This document shows, piece by piece, positions 45,146 to 55,991 of a stretch of DNA of 64,000 bases (position 1 is the stretch's first letter; each line of letters begins with the position of its first letter). The DNA is from Ilex aquifolium (lineage: Eukaryota; Streptophyta; Magnoliopsida; Aquifoliales; Aquifoliaceae), in the NCBI GenBank assembly GCA_951799425.1, contig OX637397.1:9865064-9929063 (forward strand), given 5' to 3'. The translations under genes and the position numbers were made by a program. The notes below the pieces were generated by a model. It worked only from the letters and a program-made list of their open reading frames with translations. It searched no databases and was not told the origin of the DNA.

Positions 45146-47113
45146 TCAAGACCGATCTGCAGGAGGGGTAGCATCAGTAACATCAGGAGCCCCGCCACTT
45201 GAAGAAGCATCAAACCTTGGCTGAAATTGCTCAAGGTCTAGATCGGGATATCTCTCCATCGCCTGGTCGGCAAAGTTAAAGAACCCGTCGACAAAAGCCG
45301 TGGCCGCCTCCAGCCTCGCCTTCTCAAGCTCTTGTCGTTGATCTTCTACAAGCTGGTGTTCGGCAGCTAGAGACCTATTAAGCTCGGCAGCCTCAGCCCG
45401 GGACTCCCTTAGCTCATTTCCCATAAGAGTGCGAGCAACAGCTGCATTCAGTAGTTTTTCCTTGTCAGCCTCCCGCTCTTCCTTTAAACAGGCGAGTTCG
45501 TCCCTTAGAGACACTTCAGCAGATGTACTGGCAATCAGTTGTCTGAAAGTACGAGCCCGCTGTTCGAGGACCTGCTCCAATTCCCTCTCAGTGGCCAAGC
45601 CCCAATGCAACAGCTCGTTGCCTTGCCGACGGGCGTCAAGAACCTCGGCACCTCTGCTCTGAACATCGCTCCTCAGCATAAAGATTTCCCTCCCAAGAGC
45701 GCAGACGTGCGTCGCCGACTGAAAACATAAGGGACAATGTAAGATACCGAGAAGTTCGAAACAGATAAAAAAAAAAAAAAAAAACACCAAGGCGTACCTC
45801 CAGCAGGGCATGAAGGGCGTCACGGCTCCGGATTTGGAATGGAAGATCCACGGAGCGACGCAGATCAGCTCGGGGAATCAATTCCATCAGAGCCCGGCTA
45901 CTCAAACTTACGTCCCGAAGTAGGCCGGCCTCTGGGTCAGCAATAGAGGCCCGGGGGGCACGAAGCGAGCTGGAACCAGCTGCAGCAGATAAAATAGTGC
46001 CTCGCCGAACAGGCCCTCCAACGGGGTCAATCGCCACAGTACCCGCAGTGGCTTCACTGACGACCGGCTCAGATGTCAACTCCGGGGCCTCGGGAGAAGG
46101 AGCAGGAGCACTGGATCCAAGAACAGGAGCCTCGGCGGCCGGAACAGGGACCTCACCAGAAGTGGTACCCTCTTCCAACCTCGTCCTCTTCGCCGGGGGT
46201 CCTACGGCCCTACCCCGCCTTCTTTCATCTATGCGCTCCATGATCATGTGGCGCTGCATCACCAAGTAGGAAGGAACTACGCATACAAAGATCAAAAAAT
46301 TAGCAAGGTTCCGAACTAAGGAGCAGAGAGATAAAGGGCATTGTCTATATGCAATCACCTGGCGCCAAGGGGACTCCGGGATGCAACAGCTCAACATAAG
46401 AAAAGGGCAGACGAGCGCGGGCTTGGTCAACTCGGGCTTGCTCAGAAGAGTCAAGGGGCGGGAGCTCTCCTGCATTAGGAACCGGTGTCACTGTTAGTAC
46501 ACGAGAACAAGCATCCGCCAAAAATCAAGGTAAAAAGCTTACTTAAGTTTCTGCGGCTCCCCCAGGCGGTAGGAACTCTAGCGGACCCCGGAAACTGGGA
46601 ACCAAACTCCCAGCCATCTCCAGAGATGAAGAAATATCTCCTTATCCACCCCTCAGGATTCGGCGGGAGATCCCGGATGGGAATTTCTCCCCCTCGCCTG
46701 GGGACGAAGTGATAAAACTCGGATACCTCCTCGGGGCGGAAAAAGTGAAGAAACTCCCTCAAGTTGGCCCTAGCCTGAGGAAACATCCTCCCCCATGCCG
46801 CGATGAAGGTCAGTAGCACCGCCCAGCCAGATGGGAGGAGCATGGCGGGACAGAAACTGAAAAAATGAAGGACCTCTCGTATCAAACTGGGCAGGGGAAA
46901 CCGAAGTCCTAGCGAAAAGGGGGCCTCGAAGAAGCAAGCTTCACCAACCACCAAGCTGTGAAACCTGCGCAAGTCCGCAGAACGCACGATAACGCCGGGG
47001 GGAAAAACGAAGCGCCTAGCAAGGAGCTGGGCCTCCTCCCCGTCAATTTCGCTTGCTTCAACATTTCCGAAGACTCGCTCCATGATTTCGAATGAAGAAG
47101 AAGGAGAAGCCAT
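45146..47113 (-). CDS. Antisense gene B: putative gypsy-type transposon protein (PF04195-like) with coiled coil
   Basis: Four exons on the minus strand: 47113-46543, 46469-46359, 46276-45798 and 45718-45146. All have GT-AG borders and a continuous frame, for 577 residues. Exon 1 carries the family core (about 25-185): LGLRFPLP, LLPSGW, NPEGWIRRYFFISGDGWE and VPTAW. Exons 2-3 are a Pro/Ala-rich linker with a basic patch (AKRTR). Exon 4 is a long Glu/Arg/Leu-rich coiled coil closing with FVDGFFNFADQ and PDLDLEQF, a motif shared with gene A. A weak TATA-like CTACAAATAGG lies about 80 bases upstream (around 47195, minus strand). No stop or frameshift is seen. Function is unknown. Confidence 0.78.
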
Positions 47114-47677
47114 GAATGTAGGAATCAGAGAAGATTTTTCAGAAGCTGGGATTTTGCACGGTTAATGAAGAACAATCATTCCCCGGAGGCCTATTTGTAG
47201 GCACTGCAGGACAAGCCTTGCCACTGACGCCGAAGGGAGTTAATGCACGTCTCTCGCCATTAATGAAGTGAACACGTGGCGTCGTGGGGTTTTTCAGGCG
47301 CCACGATCGAGGGACCACTAAACCCTCTGACGGCGCACGTTCTCAAGCAAACAAAACCGTCGGATCACCACTACAAAAAAGGCATCTGGAAAGGACCAAA
47401 ATAGCCTTAAAGAAGTTCAAAGGACCCAAGGGGAAAGCGTGAAGGTCAGCTCGGTTCAGAGAAGCTGAAGTCAGTGCTAAAGGAAAATACAACGCAGCAA
47501 CAGGTCAAAGAAATTTGTAGCAAAGGCACTACACAACAATCATAAGAAAAGAAAAGGGAAAAACTACAAGAGTTTTCATTTCAACTTATAAAGAGATTAC
47601 AATCAAGCGTTCCGCAAAAAAGACTACTTGAAGAGTCACAAGAAAGTTGAAAACAGCAGGAAGGCCTCAAATCAACC

Positions 47678-49869
47678 TCAGGAAGCAATCTCTTCATCAC
47701 CTGCCCCCTCACCAGAAGCCTCTGCTGGCGTACATGGTCCCTCCACCGCTGCCACCACAGGCCCAGGCACCTTCTCGGCATCGGGAGCCATACCCTCAGG
47801 GATATCAGAGGTCCCGGCCTCCTCAGCCGCCACGACAGCCTCCTCGGAGTCCAGCATTGGTACGAAAGGGTCCAAGTCCAGCTCAGGATGAGCCTCCTCA
47901 AGTTGATCCTTAAGGTTTAGAAAACCCTTCACAAAGCCGGAGGCGCAGTCCTCCTCGAGCTGCGAAACACGAGACCGCAAAGACAGCAGCTCAGAATCCC
48001 TGGCAACCAGGTCAGCCTCGGCGGTCTTGAGTTTGTTCTCCTTGGAATCCATAACCTTCACAAAATCCTGAAGGCGAGCATCCATCTCGTCGTTAATCCT
48101 CTTCAATTCAGCGGCCTCTGAGGTCAGAATCTTCACCTTCTCCTCGGCGGCCTCCTTGCTCACTAAAAGGGCGGCCCTGGACCCCTCTGCCTTCGAAAGC
48201 TCCTCGTTGTAGTGGAACCCAAGCATTTTTACGCAAGCGAGCGTCTGAGAAGAAAAGAGGGTCAGTTAATAGCCTCCCCGGAGACCTCGGTATGAAGAAA
48301 TACAGGAGAAAAGGAAAAGACAAGGATAGAAGATACCTCTGCCATGCCCCGAATAGCGCGATCGACCTTCCTGTCAAAAGGAACCCGCGTGGCTACCCCG
48401 GGATCTGGAATTGGAACAAGGTCGGATAGCGCAGCGACTGCAACCTCGGGATCACGCAGAAAACCATCCCCTTTATCCCTAGGCGGGGATCGAGCCAGGC
48501 CCGTTTTCCCACCCTCCTGAGGGACGGAGCGGGAGAGAGTTCCCGAAGCCTCGTGTTGTTTCTCCGAAGTTCCCCCGGTCAATGATTCGCCCCTAGGAGC
48601 TTCAACGGGGAGCAAGGGGAGAGGCGCATCCTCGCGGGGAAGGCGGACTTCTCCCTTCTGCTCAGAAGTAGTAGGTGGGAGGTCAGGAACCGACGCACCA
48701 GTAGGTAACAGATGGGAACCCGTCACCACCTTCCTTTTCTTCCTCGACTTCTCGGCATTAGTGAATACCGCCATTACCAAATCTTTCTTCATAGGGGCAG
48801 TTGGGGGAGCAGGGGGTGATGAAGGTACTGAGGATTGCTCAACTGGAGGCCCAAGCTCGTAGAGAGCTAGATTTTCGTCCGTCACCAAATCGAAGAAAGG
48901 CTGCAACCCAAAATCCTCGGCTCTAGCAACCCTCGCCGCTTCCTCGACCCCAAGGACAGGACGGTAATCTGCAAATTAGAAATAAAGTCAGTAACAGAAG
49001 TGCAGGGAAAGTAGGAGACGCAGCTAAAATTAAAAGGCCTTACTTATGTTCCTTGGGGCCCCCCAAGACCTGGGAATGAGAGGAACGTCCCCTGGTTTCC
49101 CGGAAAGCTCCCAGGAATCACCCCTAACAAAGAAAAACTTGGGTTTCCACCCTTTGTTGGAAGAAGGAAGCCCGGTGATCAAATTCTTCGCTTTAACCCT
49201 TTTCGAAAAATAAAGAAAACCCGCGGAAGGGGATGACTTGAGTTGAAAAAGGGAGGCAAATTCATTAATGGAGGGCTGAGAGTCGTTCCCACTCTTCAAC
49301 CAATGAACGAGAAGTCCGATCAGAAGACCCCATCCATTTGGAGATAGCCGGGCAGGGTATATGTTGTAAAAAGAAAGAACAATCCGGATAAAAGGATGAA
49401 CAGGAAACCGCAAACCAGCTCGGAAAGTGGATTCGTAAAAGCAAACCAGGCCAGGAATAGAGGAATTGCACCTCTCTTGCTTTTCAGGAGAATGTAAGAG
49501 GACGGAGTCAGGGAAACAATACTCCCGCCTCAGTTCGTCTAAGTCCTCATCGCTGAGACAACTGGGAGTCGATGCGGCACAACAGGCCACGTCGGCTTGG
49601 TCCCGACGAGCTCTTTTCCTAGGAATAGGGGAAGGAACTGGTTTTGACTCTTTAGTCTCCGACGCAACAAAAGAATCTGGAGGAAGCGAGGAAAGAGGAT
49701 GAGCTTCTTCTACAAGGGCGGACCCAGAGGCAGAAACTCCGTGAGCGGATCCCGACGCGGCCCTATCAACAGAACTACCGCTCTGAGAACCTGGAGTACC
49801 TACCTCAACCTCCTCAACTTCTCGATCCTCGGAATCCGATTCTGAGGAGGAAACGACCCGCTTCCCCAT
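47678..49869 (-). CDS. Antisense gene A: putative gypsy-type transposon protein (PF04195-like) with coiled coil
   Basis: Three exons on the minus strand: 49869-49044 (275 codons plus one base), 48968-48337 and 48244-47678, giving 674 residues in one frame. The N-terminus is Ser/Glu-rich with a basic patch PRKRARRD (83-90) that may be a nuclear signal. The family core follows at about 105-270: AGLRFPVHP, RLSPNGW, SNKGWKPKFFFVRGDSWE and IPRSW. Exon 2 is a low-complexity linker with KKRK; exon 3 is a coiled coil ending in FVKGFLNLKDQ and PELDLDPF, as in gene B. The only in-frame ATG before the core is at 49869; frame without ATG extends to 50109. A TATAAAAG on the minus strand at 50293-50300 could drive it, leaving a 5' UTR of about 400 bases. 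Function is unknown. Confidence 0.8.
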
Positions 49870-50292
49870 CAAAGGTTCGGGCCGTAAACCGGAGTGGAGG
49901 GAAGGAAAGTGTAAAGCACAGTCCGTCAAAAATAGCGGTCTCAAACACCAACCTCGAAGGAAGGATACCCTAAGCAAAGTAGGATGGTCCACGAAACACG
50001 TAAGAGGAGAAAGGTCGTCGGAGTGGTTCCTGAAGTAGCTAAACCTCCATATCAAGAAACGAAACCCAAAACCCCACCATGGAGGGTTGAAGGGATCCAG
50101 ATCGAGCAAGAATAAAGAAAGGGGGAAGACGTACCTAGTTAAGGTGCTAGATGCAGAAAATAACCGAGAACGCAGAAACCCTAAGAATCGCCTGAAAGTC
50201 TGAAGCGAAGCACCTCGAGAGCCAATGGAAGAGAGAGAAACGTAAGGAAATTCAAAAAGCGCAAGAATGACAAAGGCAAGGGGACTTCCCCG

Positions 50293-50300
50293 CTTTTATA
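50293..50300 (-). promoter_or_regulatory. Candidate TATA box for antisense gene A
   Basis: Minus-strand TATAAAAG lies between the 3' LTR and gene A. Its copy in the extra left segment is at 35981-35988. The distance to the ATG is about 430 bases; a donor-like AG/GTACGT on the minus strand near 50135 hints at a 5' UTR intron. Confidence 0.4.
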
Positions 50301-50537
50301 CGAAACATTCAATGCCCTGAAAAGCTAAACTACAGGGCTCGCCTCAGGAACCGTACCGTCGGGTTCACCCGATGATGACACGTGTAAAAACCATCCCATC
50401 ACAGCCGGCAAATACCGAAGCACGCCGAACCAACGCAAAGCCTCCTGACCACGCATTCTGCCACGTATGATGTCTATGAAGAATTCGGAAAAGACACTCT
50501 CTATCCCCAGGTCAGAGAAGACGTCATTCTCGTGACC

Positions 50538-50554
50538 AGGGGCTGGGGGGCAAC
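50538..50554 (+). other. Polypurine tract of the retrotransposon
   Basis: A G-rich tract, AGGGGCTGGGGGGCAAC, directly precedes the TGATG start of the 3' LTR. It is interrupted by pyrimidines but sits where second-strand priming is expected. Confidence 0.6.
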
Positions 50555-51235
50555 TGATGAGGATAGGTTTTTGGGCCTGGGCCGCCCTTAGGACCAAGCC
50601 CAAAGACCTCCGGAAAATGTTGGGTGAAAGCTCCAAAACCCAAGAAGGAATGGTCCCAACCGGCCCGTATTCGTCTCTTAGCCCACGACCCGAGTTAAAG
50701 CCTGTTATGCCACGTGCTCCAAGGACAAAGGAAACCGGCTCTGATTTCTCAGAGTTACTCCCTGCAAAAAACAGAGAGAGGTGGAGCCGAACGAACACTG
50801 GCAGTCGTGGGCACAGCATCGCCGGCGGTCAGAATGGCTTGCAGGAAAAGGACGAACGGTCCCCACAAGATCAAAGAGAGGAAGAAAAAGAAACCCTAAG
50901 AAAAGGGGGGATATAAATAGAACAGTAGAAGAGAGGGAGGCATCCAGTTCCAGGCTTTCCTCCCCAGTACCCTAGACCAGACAAACGGAAAACATTGTAT
51001 ATGGCCCTGCGCCTATAATTTCCTGGTAGTCAGCCAGATTCAATATACACAGTCAAGGAGCAAGAGCCTCCATTACAGTGGACGTAACCCAAGCTCTTCG
51101 GCTAGGGTGAACCACTTATATCAGTTGCCTGCCATAGTTTAACAGCAATCTCCTTAGAGAACCAATTTCGTAAAAACAAACCCAAAAACACAAGATCCAC
51201 TTGGGCCGGAGGGATTAATTTCCGAGGACCCATCA
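50555..51235 (+). repeat. 3' LTR of the Tat/Ogre-type retrotransposon
   Basis: 681 bp, TGATG...CATCA, the partner of 36243-36923. I found no difference between the two LTRs by eye. The flank after it is GCTTT; no matching 5-bp duplication exists at the left edge because the left side is truncated inside internal sequence. Confidence 0.92.
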
Positions 51236-51236
51236 G

Positions 51237-51813
51237 CTTTGGTTGATATACTAGTTCTCTATTAACAAAAATAAAAGATATTTTATACATTTTTGGTTAT
51301 TATTTGCATTTTCATATGATTATGATTTATGAGCATCATTCACTAGTAGGTGATGGAAATATGTGAAAAACATATTGAATTTGTTAAAACATCAAGTGAG
51401 AAGTATTTTTTTGGCTAATGGAAAAGTAGGGAAGTAGTAAGATACAACAAATGAATGAAAGAATCACAAGATAGCCCATGAAGTAAGAAGTTGCATGCAA
51501 CAATTTTGTTTATCAACGTGGATGTAAAATGTCTTGGGGGCAAATGTGTCTTTACACAAGCTTTAATTAAGTTTTTTTTAAAAATAAAATGTTGGGTTTT
51601 TAATAAGCAGGGTGAGAGATACTTTTTTGGGCACTATAGCGTGTTATATTATGTTGTTTTGCCAAATTGTCTCAAAATTAATTATCATATTACCAAGTAA
51701 GGTGTATGATTGTTATTCAGAATAAATGAGCGCTTTTTCTCCTTTTCTAATTATAATTTAATTTGTAATAGTTTTATCAAAATGTATCCATAACCACTTA
51801 CTGATTTTTCTGA

Positions 51814-51875
<62 letters not shown>

Positions 51876-52207
51876 TTTTAGTTTCATTCGATATGTGTGT
51901 GTGTGCTCGTATAACATTTTTTTATCGTTTTCTGTGTGTGTGTGAGCCCATATAACATTTTTTATCGTTTTCTGTTATACGCGCACACACATACATATGC
52001 ATATACATATTTGTAGGATTATTTCAAAAGGAATTAATATCTTGAGGTATTTTCAAATTTTTCTCCAAAAAGTGTAGTCAGTCTAATTTGAAGAAAGTCT
52101 TGGTCTGATCACATTGGTTAAAGATAATTTCTTTAAGTGGTTCTTACATAGAGACATTCGTTACACATTCACTTGGCACAAAGAAGAACATAATAGATGC
52201 TAGTGTG
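51237..52207. other. Spacer with compound microsatellite
   Basis: No gene is seen. A (TC)n-(AC)n compound repeat covers about 51817-51876, with short GT runs after it. Confidence 0.7.
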
Positions 52208-52215
52208 GCTAAGTC

Positions 52216-52853
52216 TAGGGGTGTAATTTGGGCGGGTTGAGGGGTTAATTCTAACCCAACTCGAGTATTGTCCAAGTTTAATTCGGGTTGGCTCGAGTTA
52301 AATTCAGGTTACGTAATTCGGACAAATTTCAGATTGAAATTCAGGTGGGGTTCGGGTTACGTAATTCGGACTGATTTCGGATTAGAATTCTAGTTGGGTT
52401 CATTCAAGTCCGAAATCAACTTGTTGTTCTAAATCTGGTACATACTATGTAGTATTCACCTAAAGTAAAAACCATCAACTTCAATCAAATGTTTAACTTA
52501 AAGACCATAGTATTTAAAACATAAAAATCAATGTTTAACATAATGACATAATAAACAAATGTTTAACATAAGTCTGAACTAGAAGACTGATTCATAGTAT
52601 TTTAACTTGTAAGTTATATTGTTATATTGATTTATATATTTATTTTTAAATACATTCGGGTTGAGCCCGATTTATATATTCAGGTTGAATCCAGTTGTCT
52701 GAGGCCACAACTCGGGTATTGTCCGAATTCAATTTGGGTTGGTGTTTTTCTGCCCAGGCTCAATCTAAGTATTAAAAACCTCAATCTAAGCCCTGTTTTT
52801 CTTGGATTGAGTTTGGGTTGAATTTGAATTGACCCACCCAAATTGTACCGCTA
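52216..52853. mobile_element. Non-autonomous hAT-like element (TAGGGGTG type)
   Basis: The left end TAGGGGTGTAATTTGGGCGGGT pairs with the reverse complement of the right end, which opens TAGCGGTACAATTTGGG. A perfect 8-bp duplication GCTAAGTC flanks it (52208-52215 and 52854-52861). The inside repeats GGGTT(A/G)-type motifs in both orientations. It is 638 bp and non-coding. Confidence 0.85.
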
Positions 52854-53432
52854 GCTAAGTCCGACACACGCCCAAAGTTGCATTGGCACTACACGCACAT
52901 TACACACGTACATGAGCCAATTGGGCACATTTCAGGTGCTAGTTTGACTAGTGACAATTTAGATTGTAATTTTTTTTGGACAGAAACAAATGTTACATTT
53001 GCAAAGGTTGTAATTATGCTTGATGCCTCATGGTTCATCATAAAACAGAACAAAACCACATTTCTCTCAATCCAAGTTTTTAACAAGTTGTTATCAAATA
53101 CTTTTGAGTGAACCCACCACCACCCGAAAGTCGATACCGTTAGAGAAGAGTAAAAATCATATTTTTTCTACTTCGCTTGCCGGACATGAATTCTTTGATT
53201 CAAGATCCCCTTCCCTTACGCCATGCCGTGAAACTGTAATAAAAAACGATGCATTCTATAAAGGCTTAAATTAGCTAGCGAACCGTACCCATCAACTCAG
53301 CCAAGGTTATAGGTCTACAAATCGTCCTTACCCGGAGAAATTCAATGAAATAGATTTGTGAAAAAAGAAACAACTCTTCCCTATCATTTTCAGAGTGTCA
53401 AAACCATTTATGAACTACAGTTCATTGTTTAC

Positions 53433-54203
53433 TGATAATGCTCAAAATCCTTTCACCCAGTTACAGAACAGCGAAGGGGTTTGGGCCCAGTGGGGGCTCT
53501 ATGTGTGCTTGAGACAGTGTGAGGTAAACGCTTGAAGAAGAAACAAAGACAAAAATATAAGTGGTTTATCTCAGCCGAAAGGCTAAGGTTATGTCCACTG
53601 TAATGAAGATTATTGCTCCTGAGGTAATGGTTACAGTAATTTGACTGAGAGCTTTTTACAGAGTATTTTTTAGACTGTCTATGGTGATTCCCTTTTTACA
53701 GTGGCTTCATCTTCTATTTATATATTTGGCCGTGTAGGGTTTCTGCAATTCTTCATTTTCTGGCTGATTATGTGGTCCCCTCATCCTTTGTCCTGTAACG
53801 GGGTCTACCAGTTTGACGTCTTCCACGCCCATGATCCTTGAAACAGAATGTGTGCGATATTCCCTTTGTTAGGATATTCCCTTTGTTAGGTAATATTTGT
53901 TCATTAGAGTTGTCAGACATTGTCCTCTTCTCCTCTGGCCACGTGACGCGACCGGGGTTACTTGAGGCATGCCTTGTGCCGAGCTCTTTATCCTTGAGCA
54001 GGTACCTACCGTGGAGCTTGCTGGGACCAAGCTGGTATATATCCCGAGTTGGACAATCCTGTGCTTCCATGGCCCTGGGCTACGGCCCAGTCTTATGATA
54101 TGGTGGGTGTTATGCAGATGGGTCATTTGGATTGTTCTTTAACTAGCCCATTGAGTATTTTGGGCTCTAAGTGAAGGCCCTGACTTTAAATCCATCATCA
54201 TTA
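53433..54203 (-). repeat. Probable solo LTR, distant relative of the large retrotransposon
   Basis: On the minus strand it carries a TATATAAATAG (about 53713-53723) and, about 110 bases downstream, a CATTACAGTGGACATAAC segment. The intact LTR has the same order and spacing (TATAAATA at 36600, CATTACAGTGGACG near 36758). Its ends are near TGATAATG (left) and CATCATCA (right). TTTAC occurs on both sides (53428-53432 and 54204-54208), but the CA end is three bases short of it, so the exact border is uncertain. Confidence 0.65.
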
Positions 54204-54208
54204 TTTAC

Positions 54209-54929
54209 AAAAGAATTTCGTGACCACTTTAATTTATGAGTTCCTATTTTCATGGTACAAGGATCATTTAAGTCCTAAAAACTGAATATGAGAGAGAGAG
54301 AGAGAGAGAGAGTCATTGTACCACTGGTCCCTTCAAAGTTTCTTTACAATAGTTTTGGACATTTTTGTTTTCCAAACCAACAGATCTTGATTTTATTTAT
54401 TGTCAAAGTCAAGTTGTGTTTGTCAAACACAATTCTAACAAGGGATTTTGTCCTCCACCTATAAAGTCGTAGAATTAAGTCACTTTCTAAGTAATTGTTT
54501 TGCCAAGGATGATTGTGGACTAAGGGTGTCAAAATCTTACATAACACGAATATTATATGAAATCAAAGAGTTTGAGTTTTTTTAAGACAACCGTTTAATA
54601 AACGTGTGAACTAGACATGACAAGATTAATAAATGAATTAAGTATAAGTGCATCGGATATAAGTAAAATATTTTTTAACCTTAGACCTTTGTATAGAAGA
54701 GTGTCCCACCAATTTTTTTTTTTGCCAAATCTCGAGTCAGAGGCCGGAAAAATAATCTTTTTTTTTATATAAAACTTTTTGGGCTATGACAGTTTTATAA
54801 TCATTGCTAATTCCAATTCTTGAATTATAATTTTACTTAATAATTAGTAAAAAATTATTAAAATTAATGAAAAATTGAAATGCTTGTCTACTTTAGACAA
54901 GAAATTGTGAACTTATTTTTAAAAAAAAA
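54209..54929. other. AT-rich spacer
   Basis: A short (GA)n repeat lies at about 54290-54312. AAGGGTGTCAAAATC near 54523 looks like one end of a decayed element. There is no gene. Confidence 0.55.
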
Positions 54930-55240
54930 AGGAGAATCTCACTTTGTACCCTAAAAGATTTAAGAATTCTCATTTTTATAGTTTTAAAGATTAAAATTTT
55001 CACATTACCCCCTCAATATATCAAAAGTGTTGTAATATGACACTTCTGTTAGATTTCCTTATTTATTCCGTCAGTTTCAATGAGAAGGTTTTTTATGAAC
55101 AAAATAACAGACGTTAACATAAGGGTCACATTATAATATTTTTAATACATTTAGGGTATAGTATAAAAAAATTATCTTTAAAGGTACAAAATAGGAATCC
55201 TTAAATCTTTTTAGGCAGCAAAGTGCAATTTTTTCTTTGA
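54930..55240. mobile_element. Foldback element (MITE/MULE-like)
   Basis: CACTTTGTACCCTAAAAG near the left end and CACTTTGCTGCCTAAAAAG (reverse complement of the right end) are inverted copies, continuing through GATTTAAG. It resembles the element at 3997-4482. The flanking duplication is obscured by A/T runs. Confidence 0.55.
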
Positions 55241-55286
55241 ACTTTTTTTTGTTAAGTAGAAATACTCAACTTCATCTTAATTCCAA

Positions 55287-55982
55287 GGGAGAAATACATC
55301 CAAATCCTCTGCGATTTCTCACTTAATTACTTAGATTTCTTAATATTTAAAATATTATACACAAACCCTTGAGGTTTGTATGTCCGTAATATTTAGACTC
55401 CTACTGGCAATGTTCATTACTAAATTGTTAGTAAATTATACTCAGATCTCCTAAAGTTTATAAGGGTATAATACTTAGACCCTTTAAATTTAAAATATTA
55501 TACTTAGACTATTTATTAGTTACAGAATTAACGAAATCTATTAAACAACTAAATGATCTCAATTAAAGATAGAAGATATTATATTCATTACAGTTTGACC
55601 CCTTATTTGATTTTCTAATTTTACTAATTATAATTTTTTTAAGAAAAAAATAAATTTTTATTTTTGATTTTATTTCAATAAATGACATAATAGAACATAA
55701 ATTTTAGTTTTAAAATTTAAAATATTTGATATTTTATCTTTAATTTGAATATTTTTTTTCTAAATATAATATTTTAAACTTGATAAGTCTAAATATTATA
55801 TGCCTAAAAACTTCAGAAGATTTGAGTGCAATTTATTAACGGATAGACTAACGGACATTAATAACAAGAGTCTAAGTGTTACGTGCGTACAAACTTTAAA
55901 AGGTAAGTATGTAATCTTTTAAATATTAGGGAGTCTAAGTGATAAAGTAACAAACTTCAGGGAGCCTAGGTGTAATTCTCCC
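55287..55982. mobile_element. MULE-like element with 9-bp duplication
   Basis: The left end GGGAGAAATACATCCAAATCC(TC) and the reverse complement of the right end, GGGAGAATTACACC, start a long imperfect inverted repeat. A perfect TAATTCCAA flanks both sides (55278-55286 and 55983-55991). It is 696 bp and non-coding. Confidence 0.8.
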
Positions 55983-55991
55983 TAATTCCAA

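Larger units (their letters stand above)
36243..51235 (+). mobile_element. Tat/Ogre-type Ty3/gypsy LTR retrotransposon, 15.0 kb, young
   Basis: Order: LTR, PBS, gag (amber stop), pol, 55-bp tandem array, antisense genes C, B and A, polypurine tract, LTR. GC content is clearly higher than in the surrounding AT-rich DNA. With the extra 740 bp on the left, the retrotransposon-derived block covers 35503-51235. Near-identical LTRs indicate a recent insertion. Apart from one stop in gag the coding capacity looks complete. Confidence 0.93.
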
